This document shows positions 1 to 7,262 of a stretch of DNA of 64,000 nucleotides, in pieces. Made by a program: the position numbers and the translations under genes. Source of the stretch: an uncultured Fibrobacter sp. (GTDB lineage Bacteria; Fibrobacterota; Fibrobacteria; Fibrobacterales; Fibrobacteraceae); NCBI GenBank assembly GCA_934699585.1, contig CAKUWY010000010.1:54855-118854 (forward strand). Reading direction: 5' to 3'. The notes under the pieces are model-generated. The model did no database searches and had not been told where the DNA came from. It saw only the letters and a program-made list of their open reading frames with translations. Within the stretch, counting starts at the first letter, position 1, and each line of letters begins with the position of its first letter.

Positions 1-34
1 TAAACGCAGGGAATTTTCCTAAAAAAGAGTGTAT

Positions 35-700
35 ATGCGTAAACTGTATCTTGGGCTTACATTTATCGCTATGGCGGCATTTGTTGCTTGTGGCGACAGT
101 AACTCCGCTGAGGGTGCTGATAATAACGAATCCTCTTTTGATGATGAAAAAGCTGTTGTCACAGGGTCGTTGATTGATGAACGTGACGGACAGACCTACA
201 AGACGGTCAAGATTGGAAATCAGGTGTGGATGGCAGAGAACCTGAACTATCGCTACCTTGGGCCTACTGCTGACTTGGACTCATCCAGTTTCTGTTACGA
301 TGATGACCCTGCCTATTGCGAAACATATGGTCGCCTGTACACTTGGAATGCGTCGCTAGAGGTGTGTCCCGCAGGTTGGCACTTGCCTGATACATCGGAA
401 TGGGCCGCCCTTGTGAAGGTTGTCGGTGATATTGCAGGAACAAAGCTGAAGGCCATTAGTGGTTGGCATTGGTTGGATTATGATGGAGGCAATGGTACAG
501 ATGCCTATTCCTTTTCAGCGCTTCCTGCTGGTTTTAGGTACCATGATGGGGGGTATAGCAATGAGGGATACAATGCTGTCTTTTGGAGCTTTTCTGTTGA
601 GGATGCGTATACTATGATTCTGTATTACGACACTTACGAAGTAGTTCTGCGCAACGACAATTTGAATGGCGCCTACGCTGTCCGTTGCCTCAAGGACTAG
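35..700 (+). CDS. FISUMP-domain lipoprotein
   Basis: 221 aa. The ATG at 35 is chosen over an in-frame GTG at 29 because an AAGAG sits five bases before it. The N-terminus is basic then hydrophobic and ends FVACG, a lipobox-like site, so it is probably a lipoprotein. After a short acidic linker, one FISUMP domain fills residues about 50-221: DERDGQTYKTVKIGNQVWMA, ENLNYRY, a CYDDDPAYC cysteine pair, WHLPDTSEW, FSALPAGFR, and the terminal VRCLKD. This domain is the hallmark paralogous family of Fibrobacter. Its function is unknown. It resembles formylglycine-type/C-lectin-like surface domains in length and Trp/Gly content (inference). Confidence 0.85.
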   Translation: MRKLYLGLTFIAMAAFVACGDSNSAEGADNNESSFDDEKAVVTGSLIDERDGQTYKTVKIGNQVWMAENLNYRYLGPTADLDSSSFCYDDDPAYCETYGRLYTWNASLEVCPAGWHLPDTSEWAALVKVVGDIAGTKLKAISGWHWLDYDGGNGTDAYSFSALPAGFRYHDGGYSNEGYNAVFWSFSVEDAYTMILYYDTYEVVLRNDNLNGAYAVRCLKD

Positions 701-711
701 TAGCGCCAGGA

Positions 712-891
712 TTAGTCCTGCTTTTTGTCGTCGTCCTGCTTCGGAAACTTCCGCTCGATGAAGGTCTTGGCGAGCCAGGTGGCGCAGAGGACGCATAAAA
801 TGAAGGAGTAGAAGTCCAGCAGTTTCTTGGTCAGTGCCGTTTCGCTGATGGGGGCGCGGTCGATAGGGGTTTTTGTTCCGTTGTTTTCCAT
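712..891 (-). CDS. small single-span membrane protein, 59 aa
   Basis: Short ORF beginning MENNGTKTPIDRAP with a near-perfect AGGAGG seven to eight bases upstream of the ATG. Residues about 26-43 (LDFYSFILCVLCATWLA) form one membrane span. The tail is charged (ERKFPKQDDDKKQD). It follows the SpoU methyltransferase gene by 38 bases on the same strand, so the two may be co-transcribed. I do not recognise a family. The strong ribosome-binding site and clean hydrophilic-membrane-hydrophilic layout support a real gene. Confidence 0.65.
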   Translation of the reverse strand: MENNGTKTPIDRAPISETALTKKLLDFYSFILCVLCATWLAKTFIERKFPKQDDDKKQD

Positions 892-929
892 ATGGTCCTC
901 CTGCTGGAATTACCTTTTCAATATAACTA

Positions 930-1676
930 TTATCTGTTCCGTAGGCAGAACGCCATGATGGCAAAGGCCCCTGCCACGTTCATGCTGGCCTTGCGCCCTG
1001 CCATGGGGATTGTCACCTTCAGGGTGGCCTGTTCCATGAGTTCGGGGGCGATTCCCAGCTCCTCGTTCCCGAGGATGATAAGCCCCTTTTCGGGCCATTT
1101 CACTTCGGTAATGCTTGGGATGTCTTCGCCGGTTTCAAGCGCGATGATTTCGTAGCCGTTTTCCCTGTGCCACTTGATACAGTCCATGGGGCTTTCCCAG
1201 CGCTTGATGGGAATCCATTCCTGACAGCCCCGGGCGGCACTTTTTACCGTCACGTGGTCGGGGCCGCAGCTGTAGCCGCTCAGGTGGACTCCTTCGAGGC
1301 CGAAGCAGTCCGTGCTCCTGATGATGGAGCCTACGTTGAAGGCGCTCCGCAGGTTGTGCACCAGCACGGCGAAGGGGATGGGCTTCTCGTTTGGAGTTTC
1401 GCGGTCCCCCGGTTCCTGCTCCAGGTAAACATCCCGTTCGAACCCGAGGCCCGCCCGCGTGCGGAAGGTCTTGTACAGGTCAATCATCTGGGCCTGGTTC
1501 TTGCCCACTAGGCGTTCTCCTTCGGGCAGTTTCATCCAGCCGGCGTAGGTCTCGAATTCCCGCCTGGCGCGGGGCACATCGTCGCCCAGCTGCAAGATGA
1601 TGACCCGCAGGAGTTCGGCCATGCGTTTGGCCTTGGACTTATCTTTCATGGCCAAAAATTTCGGTTCCGTGTACAT
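930..1676 (-). CDS. SpoU/TrmH-family RNA 2'-O-methyltransferase
   Basis: 248 aa. This family transfers a methyl group from SAM to a ribose 2'-OH of tRNA or rRNA using a trefoil-knot fold. The three family motifs are present: NLRSAFNVGSIIRS (motif 1), IILGNEELGIAPEL (motif 2), and VTIPMAGRKASMNVAGAFAI (motif 3). The N-terminal ~100 residues are helical and not typical of minimal TrmL. The ATG at 1676 is preferred over a TTG at 1682 because a TATCTT box ends six bases before it, as for several other genes here. The target RNA cannot be told from sequence. Confidence 0.85.
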   Translation of the reverse strand: MYTEPKFLAMKDKSKAKRMAELLRVIILQLGDDVPRARREFETYAGWMKLPEGERLVGKNQAQMIDLYKTFRTRAGLGFERDVYLEQEPGDRETPNEKPIPFAVLVHNLRSAFNVGSIIRSTDCFGLEGVHLSGYSCGPDHVTVKSAARGCQEWIPIKRWESPMDCIKWHRENGYEIIALETGEDIPSITEVKWPEKGLIILGNEELGIAPELMEQATLKVTIPMAGRKASMNVAGAFAIMAFCLRNR

Positions 1677-1697
1677 GTCCAAAAGATAGTTTTTCGG

Positions 1698-1790
1698 TGG
1701 GGGCGTTGCGGGGGCGTGCCCCCGCTCAAGGGGGTGGTGAACAACAAGCGGAAGCGCGTGTGAACCAGGGGGATTTTTCCCCCTTTTGTG
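1698..1790 (+). repeat. G-rich composite repeat, copy G1
   Basis: Two GC hairpins joined by a spacer: GCGGGGGC GT GCCCCCGC at 1709-1726, and GGGGGA-TTT-TTCCCCC near 1769-1784. The spacer holds GCGGAAG. The same architecture recurs at 14372-14447 (complement), 25921-26050 (complement) and 34461-34540. Here it separates the divergent SpoU and surE genes, so the second hairpin may terminate transcription entering surE. Confidence 0.6.
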
Positions 1791-1801
1791 GTAAAATTTG
1801 C

Positions 1802-1807
1802 TATCTT
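1802..1807 (+). promoter_or_regulatory. -10-like TATCTT box for surE
   Basis: TATCTT ends nine bases before the surE ATG and there is no Shine-Dalgarno sequence between them. The same spacing class occurs at several genes in the window, suggesting a transcript that starts at or very near the start codon. No convincing -35 is visible. Confidence 0.4.
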
Positions 1808-1816
1808 TTAGAGCGC

Positions 1817-2638
1817 ATGCAAGATACCCCGAAACCCCGCATTCTGATTACCAACGACGACGGTGTTCAGAGCGAGAATATTTGTGCTTTGGCCCGCGCC
1901 CTTTCCCCCTACGGGGAGGTGTTCGTCTTTGCTCCGGAGCATGAGCAGAGCGGGGTTTCTCACGCCTTTACGGTGCGTCGCGGGCTTTCGTTGAAGGCGG
2001 TGGACCTGGGGGAGGCAGCAGGTTCTGCCAGGGCCTATTCCATGGACGGGACGCCGGCCGATTGCGTGAAGTTTGCCCTGGGGCATTTCGCCCTGTACGG
2101 GCTATCTACCGAGGGGGCCGGTCCAGGACCTTTGGCAGGGGCCTTTGACGTGTGTTTTTCGGGAGTGAACGTGGGTGAGAATTCCGGGGTGTCGTCCCTT
2201 TATTCGGGGACGGTGGCCGGAGCCCGCGAATCTGCTCTTTGGGGGGTGCCGGGGATTGCCCTTTCACTCCGGGGGACAGGGGCGGAATTGTTGCAGACGG
2301 CGGCGGATTTTGCCGCGAAGGTGGTGAAGGAGCGTCTTTACGGGGAAATTCCCAAGGGCGTTTTCTGGAACGTGAATTTTCCAAAGGCTACCGTCGAAAC
2401 CTTCAAGGGGTTTAGGGCAGCGAAGATGGCCGTTGGAATGTTTACGGACCACTACGGTCACGAGAATGGCCTGTGGCAGCTGGACGGTGAAAAGTTGTGG
2501 AACGAGCAGCCCGCGGATAGCGACGACTACCTGCTGGAACAGGGCTATGCCACCGTCACGCCCCACCGCATAGACCAGACCGACGAAAAAAGTTTAGAAG
2601 TAATAAACGAGATGTTGGTGGAAACCACCAACCACTAA
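1817..2638 (+). CDS. surE: 5'/3'-nucleotidase SurE
   Basis: 273 aa survival protein SurE, a metal-dependent nucleoside monophosphate phosphatase. The N-terminal metal-binding motif ILITNDDG is at residues 9-16, followed by APEHEQSGVSHAFT and later GVNVGENSGVSSLYSGTVAGA (split here only by its length). The frame extends upstream to 1697, but homology begins at MQDTPKPRILITNDDG, so the ATG at 1817 is used. It lies 12 bases before gyrA and is probably co-transcribed with it. Confidence 0.92.
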   Translation: MQDTPKPRILITNDDGVQSENICALARALSPYGEVFVFAPEHEQSGVSHAFTVRRGLSLKAVDLGEAAGSARAYSMDGTPADCVKFALGHFALYGLSTEGAGPGPLAGAFDVCFSGVNVGENSGVSSLYSGTVAGARESALWGVPGIALSLRGTGAELLQTAADFAAKVVKERLYGEIPKGVFWNVNFPKATVETFKGFRAAKMAVGMFTDHYGHENGLWQLDGEKLWNEQPADSDDYLLEQGYATVTPHRIDQTDEKSLEVINEMLVETTNH

Positions 2639-2650
2639 GAGGAAGATCGA

Positions 2651-5314
2651 ATGTCAGAAGAATTGGTACCAGGAACGCAGTTCAAGAGCCTGATTGAACA
2701 GGATATGCAGGATTGCTACTTGCGCTACTCCATGAGCGTGATTGTGGCCCGTGCCTTGCCCGACGCTCGTGACGGTTTCAAGCCTGTGCATCGCCGCGTC
2801 ATGTTCAGCATGCACAAGCTGGGCGTGGTTCCCAACAAGGCGACGGTCAAGAGCGCCCGTATCGTGGGTGACGTGATCGGTAAGTACCACCCCCATGGCG
2901 ACTCCGCCGTGTACGAGACTTTGGTGCGTATGGCCCAGGATTTCTCCCTGCGCTACCCGCTGGTGTTCGGTCAGGGTAACTTCGGTTCTATTGACGGTGA
3001 CGGCGCTGCCGCCATGCGTTACACCGAAGCCAAGATGAACAACCTGGGCGCCCTGATGCTGGAGGACCTGGAAAAGGACACCGTGGACATGGGACCCAAC
3101 TACGACGAGTCCCTGGAAGAGCCGCTGGTGCTACCCTCTGCGCTCCCCAACATGCTGGTGAACGGTACCACGGGCATTGCCGTGGGTATGGCCACCTCCA
3201 TGGCTCCCCACAACCTGCGTGAAATCGCGAACGCCATCCACGCGGTGGCCATGAACCCCGAGATTCCCGACGAGGACCTGCTGCAGCTGGTGACGGGTCC
3301 GGACTTCCCTACGGGGGCAGTGATTTGTGGACGTGCGGGTATCCGTGACGCCTACCTGACAGGGCACGGCCGTGTGCGTGTGCGCGCCCGTACCGAGGTG
3401 GAAACCGACAGCAAGGGCAAGCCCCGCATTCTGGTGACCGAGATTCCCTACATGGTGAACAAGGCGGAACTTTGCAAGAAGATTGCGGAACTGGTCCGCG
3501 AAAAGCGTGTGGACGGCATTACCGACATCCGCGACGAATCCAACCGCGAAGGCATGCGGATTGTGATTGAACTTCGTCGTGATGCCGTTGCCGAAGTGGT
3601 GTTGAACAACCTGTACAAGAACACCCAGCTGCAGACCACCTTCAGCATCTACAACCTGGCCTTGGTGAACAACCTGCCCAAGCTTTTGACCCTCAAGGAA
3701 CTGATTCAGGTCTATGTGGATCACCGCATGGACGTGATTACCCGCGCCACCCAGTTCGACCTGAAGAAGGCGGAAGCCCGCCTCCACATTATCGAAGGAC
3801 TCCGCATAGCCACCCAGAATATCGACGAGGTGGTGCAGATTATCAAGAACAGCAAGACTACGGAGTTGGCGAAGCAGAACCTGCAGGCCCGCTTCAACCT
3901 GGACGATGTCCAGTCCCAGGCTATCGTGGATATGCGTCTTGCCCAGCTCACCGGCCTGAACTTGGAAAAGTTGGAAGCGGAATACAACGAGCTTATCGCC
4001 ACCGTGGCCGACCTGAAGGACATTCTCGCCAAGCGGGAACGCCGTATCGCCATCGTGCTGGAAAAGCTGGATGCCGTGGTGGCCAAGTTCGGCGACGAAC
4101 GCCGCACCAGCATCGAAGACTCTGTAGATGACCTGGACTACGAAGACCTGATTGCCGAAGAGGAACAGGTGATTACCTTGAGCAAGGAAGGCTACATCAA
4201 GCGCCTGCCCATTGACACCTTCAAGGCCCAGAACCGCGGCGGCAAGGGAATTATCGGTGCGACCCTCAAGGACGAGGACAACGTGGATCAGATTTTCACG
4301 GCCAGCACCCACAGCTACCTGCTGGTGTTCACCAACAAGGGCCGTGCCTACTGGACCAAGGTCTACCGCCTGCCCGAAGGCACCCGCAACGGCAAGGGCC
4401 GCCCCATCATCAACTTCGTGGGACTTACCGAAGGCGAAAAGGTACAGGCCATTGTGCCGGTGCGCAAGTTCGGCGGGTTCTTCTGCCTGGTGTTTGCCAC
4501 CAAGAAGGGCATCATCAACAAGATGGACCTGACCCTGTTCAGCCGCCCCCGCAAGGCCGGCGTGAACGCCATCCGCCTGGACGAAGACGACGAACTGGTG
4601 AAGGTGCAGCTGGTGGGCATGACCGAAGAGGAATACAAGGCTTCGCTGAATGCAAACGACGCTGACGATGCCGTTGAACAGGCCGCCGAGGCCGTCGATG
4701 CATCCGAAGCAGGCGAGGTTGCCGAAGGGGAGGACGGTTCCGAAGATGCTGAAGGTCGCCCGATCCCGAAGGACCTGCTGATGCTTGCCACCCGAAACGG
4801 CCAGGCCCTGACGTTCCCCATTACCTGCTTCCGCCCCATGGGCCGTGGAACCCACGGCGTGCGCGGTATCAAGCTTGCCGAAGGCGACGAGGTGATTTCG
4901 CTCCTGTGGCTCAAGGCGGGCAACAAGGTGCTGACCATTACCGAAAACGGTTTCGGTAAGCGCAGTGAGCCGGGTACCTACCGCATTACCCGTCGTGGCG
5001 GCAAGGGCGTTATCAACCTGAAGGTCACCGACAAGATCGGTCCTGCCGTGTTCGTGGAAAGCGTTGCCGACGACTACGACCTGATTATCACCAGCCGCGA
5101 AGGCCAGGTGATCCGCATCAAGGCCGCCGACATCCGCCTCACGGGCCGCAATGCCCAGGGCGTGAAGGCCATCAGCCTCCGCGAAGGCGATGTGGTTCAG
5201 GATGCCACCGCGCTTCCCAGCGTGGAAGACATCGAGCAGGACAGCGCCGAGGCCAAGGAGACCTTTGACCACGTGGAAGGTGTTCAGGTAGAAGACGACT
5301 CTTCGGAGGAATAG
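2651..5314 (+). CDS. gyrA: DNA gyrase subunit A
   Basis: 887 aa, type IIA topoisomerase subunit that cleaves and religates DNA during ATP-driven negative supercoiling with GyrB. The catalytic tyrosine is Y124 in AAAMRYTEAK. The quinolone-resistance region reads KYHPHGDSAVYET, with S85 and E89 at the E. coli S83/D87 positions. The GyrA box QNRGGKG starts at residue 527 and identifies gyrase rather than ParC. Within the C-terminal beta-pinwheel there is an acidic Ala/Glu/Asp-rich insertion at about residues 668-707. A further acidic tail ends the protein. An SD (GAGGAAGA) precedes the ATG. Confidence 0.97.
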   Translation: MSEELVPGTQFKSLIEQDMQDCYLRYSMSVIVARALPDARDGFKPVHRRVMFSMHKLGVVPNKATVKSARIVGDVIGKYHPHGDSAVYETLVRMAQDFSLRYPLVFGQGNFGSIDGDGAAAMRYTEAKMNNLGALMLEDLEKDTVDMGPNYDESLEEPLVLPSALPNMLVNGTTGIAVGMATSMAPHNLREIANAIHAVAMNPEIPDEDLLQLVTGPDFPTGAVICGRAGIRDAYLTGHGRVRVRARTEVETDSKGKPRILVTEIPYMVNKAELCKKIAELVREKRVDGITDIRDESNREGMRIVIELRRDAVAEVVLNNLYKNTQLQTTFSIYNLALVNNLPKLLTLKELIQVYVDHRMDVITRATQFDLKKAEARLHIIEGLRIATQNIDEVVQIIKNSKTTELAKQNLQARFNLDDVQSQAIVDMRLAQLTGLNLEKLEAEYNELIATVADLKDILAKRERRIAIVLEKLDAVVAKFGDERRTSIEDSVDDLDYEDLIAEEEQVITLSKEGYIKRLPIDTFKAQNRGGKGIIGATLKDEDNVDQIFTASTHSYLLVFTNKGRAYWTKVYRLPEGTRNGKGRPIINFVGLTEGEKVQAIVPVRKFGGFFCLVFATKKGIINKMDLTLFSRPRKAGVNAIRLDEDDELVKVQLVGMTEEEYKASLNANDADDAVEQAAEAVDASEAGEVAEGEDGSEDAEGRPIPKDLLMLATRNGQALTFPITCFRPMGRGTHGVRGIKLAEGDEVISLLWLKAGNKVLTITENGFGKRSEPGTYRITRRGGKGVINLKVTDKIGPAVFVESVADDYDLIITSREGQVIRIKAADIRLTGRNAQGVKAISLREGDVVQDATALPSVEDIEQDSAEAKETFDHVEGVQVEDDSSEE

Positions 5315-5360
5315 ATTTTACAAAAAAAAACGCGAAAATCGCTTTTGGTTACACTTTTTA

Positions 5361-5396
5361 TACAAAGTTCCCGGTGACAATCGGGAACTTTTTGTA
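5361..5396 (+). terminator. intrinsic terminator after gyrA
   Basis: Hairpin AAAGTTCCCG / CGGGAACTTT with an eight-base loop, extended by TACA/TGTA and ending in a T-run. It lies between gyrA and the xylanase gene. Confidence 0.85.
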
Positions 5397-5437
5397 TAGT
5401 TTTATATTGGATTTGGCTCTTACAAAGGAGTTCAATT

Positions 5438-7003
5438 ATGAAGAAGGGATATTTTTCGGTCGGGACAGCTGTGCTGCTATCCCTTGGTCTTTTCACCTCT
5501 CAAGCCTTGGCCCAGGATTTCTGTAATGCCACCCATTCGGGAACCAAGGTGGACGTTTCCAATACCGCCCCGACGGGAGATGCCAATGGAAAAGGAACTA
5601 TTGGTACAATCGGAGACTACAGTTATGAAGAGTGGAATAAGACGGGTACCGGAAAGGCAACTTTCTATTCAGATGGCTCGTTCAGTTGCAGCTTTGAAAA
5701 CATCGACGATTACCTTTGTCGCTCGGGAGTTCTTTATGGAAAGAATAGTGGTGTAGATTTTAAGACAATTGGCAATTTGTACGCCGACTTTAGCCTTAGT
5801 AATTACACCAACAAAAGCGGAGTGTCTTATGCTTATATTGGTGTTTATGGATGGACGCAGGACCCGCTTATAGAGTGGTATATTGTGGATAGTTGGGGTT
5901 CTCAAGGAAGGCCGACATGGTGCGGAACTTTAGTGAAAACCGTAACAATAGATGGCGCCGAGTACGATATCTACAAAGATGATATCAATCAAGCCCGTGG
6001 TACAATTGAGGGGACAAAGACTTTCACACAATACTGGAGCATTCGTAAGACTGCCAGGAAATGTGGGTCTATCAATATTACAGCGCATTTTGAAGCGTGG
6101 GAGGCTGCCGGCCTGAAAATGGGGTCTTCGCTCTATGAGGCGAAAATCCTTGGTGAAGCCGGACAGTATCCTGAGGAACATAATGCTAATGGTTCTTTTG
6201 ATTTCAACTACGCCAAGGTGTATGTTGACAATAGCGGAACTCCTAAGTCCAGCACCTCCACGAACCCCACAAGCTCCGCTTCTACCCCCACAAGTTCTGC
6301 CTCAAATAAGCAAGCAACGGCAAATCTTCCTGGCACAATTCAAATGGAAAGCTTTGAAACCAACGGCGGAGACGAAGTCACTATCTATGGCGATGTAGTT
6401 GGCGAAGTAAAGCCGAACGCCTATTTGGAGTGGACCGTGGATGTTGCCAATGCTGGAATTTACAACTTTGAAGTTCTTGCGGCAAGGGCTGACGATCAAG
6501 AACGTAAAAGCCAAATCTCCCTGCTTGTTGATGGTGTGACGGTTGGATCGGTTTCTGTCCTGACTGATACGTCATGGAATGATTTGCATTACAAAGCCTT
6601 CGGTGGTACAACCTCGACTTCTATTTCGAGCGGCGTACACACGTTGCGTGTGCTCTTTAATGATGGCTACGTAAATGTGGACAATATCAAGTTTGCTGTG
6701 GACGGGAATTCCCAGAACACCCCGCCTACCAGCAGCGCCTCCGTTCCTGCATCTTCTGGCAGCATCACTCCGACAAGTAACGGCTCTGAAGATAACCAGG
6801 AGCCTGAAGCTATCGGGAATATTCGCATTTCGCAGTTTGGTATGGAATTGCAGGTCTTCGATATGCAGGGCCGTAACCTGGGACGCGTAAGCGTTGCCGC
6901 AGGAGCGTCTCTCGAGGAGATCCTCTTTGCCAAGTTCCGCAGGTCTGGCGTCTATCTGGTCAAGCAGGGCAACCAACTGACAAAGGTGCGAGTGACTCGA
7001 TAG
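5438..7003 (+). CDS. secreted GH11 endo-xylanase with CBM6 and C-terminal sorting-type domain
   Basis: 521 aa. A signal peptide (about residues 1-25, ending SQALAQ) is followed by a glycoside hydrolase family 11 domain at about 28-265. The retaining nucleophile is E146 (DPLIEWYIVDSWG) and the likely acid/base is E240 (LYEAKILGEAGQ), with YGWT and HFEAWEAAGLKMG in place. A Ser/Thr/Pro linker leads to a CBM6 domain (about 298-425, GTIQMESFE to VNVDNIKFAVD), a second linker, and a C-terminal ~60-residue beta domain ending GVYLVKQGNQLTKVRVTR, which resembles type IX secretion sorting domains. It should hydrolyse xylan outside the cell. An SD (AAAGGAG) and a TATATT box (5403-5408) lie upstream. 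Confidence 0.92.
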   Translation: MKKGYFSVGTAVLLSLGLFTSQALAQDFCNATHSGTKVDVSNTAPTGDANGKGTIGTIGDYSYEEWNKTGTGKATFYSDGSFSCSFENIDDYLCRSGVLYGKNSGVDFKTIGNLYADFSLSNYTNKSGVSYAYIGVYGWTQDPLIEWYIVDSWGSQGRPTWCGTLVKTVTIDGAEYDIYKDDINQARGTIEGTKTFTQYWSIRKTARKCGSINITAHFEAWEAAGLKMGSSLYEAKILGEAGQYPEEHNANGSFDFNYAKVYVDNSGTPKSSTSTNPTSSASTPTSSASNKQATANLPGTIQMESFETNGGDEVTIYGDVVGEVKPNAYLEWTVDVANAGIYNFEVLAARADDQERKSQISLLVDGVTVGSVSVLTDTSWNDLHYKAFGGTTSTSISSGVHTLRVLFNDGYVNVDNIKFAVDGNSQNTPPTSSASVPASSGSITPTSNGSEDNQEPEAIGNIRISQFGMELQVFDMQGRNLGRVSVAAGASLEEILFAKFRRSGVYLVKQGNQLTKVRVTR

Positions 7004-7026
7004 TTGGTAAATAGCCGTAAAACCAC

Positions 7027-7054
7027 TTGCCCAACGATCTGTTTTTTGTATATT
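7027..7054 (+). promoter_or_regulatory. promoter of the leu leader
   Basis: TTGCCC (7027-7032), a 16-base spacer and TATATT (7049-7054). The predicted transcription start falls at about 7061-7062, the leader peptide ATG itself. Confidence 0.6.
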
Positions 7055-7061
7055 ACCCAAC

Positions 7062-7121
7062 ATGAAAAAGACCTTGAACCTGCTACTTCTATTGCGACTT
7101 GCTTGTGGAGCGAGGTTTTAG
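7062..7121 (+). CDS. leuL: leucine operon leader peptide, 19 aa
   Basis: MKKTLNLLLLLRLACGARF: seven of 19 residues are leucine, with five in a row (codons ctg cta ctt cta ttg, 7080-7094). It ends 43 bases before a terminator hairpin and precedes leuA. Bases 7106-7112 (TGGAGCG, inside codons 15-17) are perfectly complementary to 7164-7170 (CGCTCCA), which overlaps the terminator's 5' arm. A ribosome stalled on the Leu codons would leave 7106-7112 free to form an antiterminator. A ribosome reaching the stop would cover it. There is no SD; the -10 box lies seven bases upstream, so it is probably leaderless. Confidence 0.8.
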   Translation: MKKTLNLLLLLRLACGARF

Positions 7122-7160
7122 GCCGTTTTCAAGGATTTTGAACAGAATTAACCTAAATGA

Positions 7161-7195
7161 GCCCGCTCCAGTATGGCAGCGGGTTTTTCTTTTTG
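7161..7195 (+). terminator. leu attenuator terminator
   Basis: CCCGCT (7162-7167) pairs with AGCGGG (7178-7183), followed by TTTTTCTTTTT (7184-7194). It lies between leuL and leuA. Its 5' arm is shared with the antiterminator pairing described for the leader peptide. Confidence 0.82.
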
Positions 7196-7262
7196 GGTCA
7201 ATTTCTATCTTTGAAACCGAAAAATGAATCTTGCGGCCATGTTGCGTGGGCGAGGAGATAAG

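Noticed and set aside
3131..5272. 713-codon open frame antisense to gyrA
   Set aside because: Shadow of a GC-rich, codon-biased gene. The translation is low-complexity (His, Val, Gly, Ala-rich) with no family motif, while gyrA on the other strand is unmistakable.
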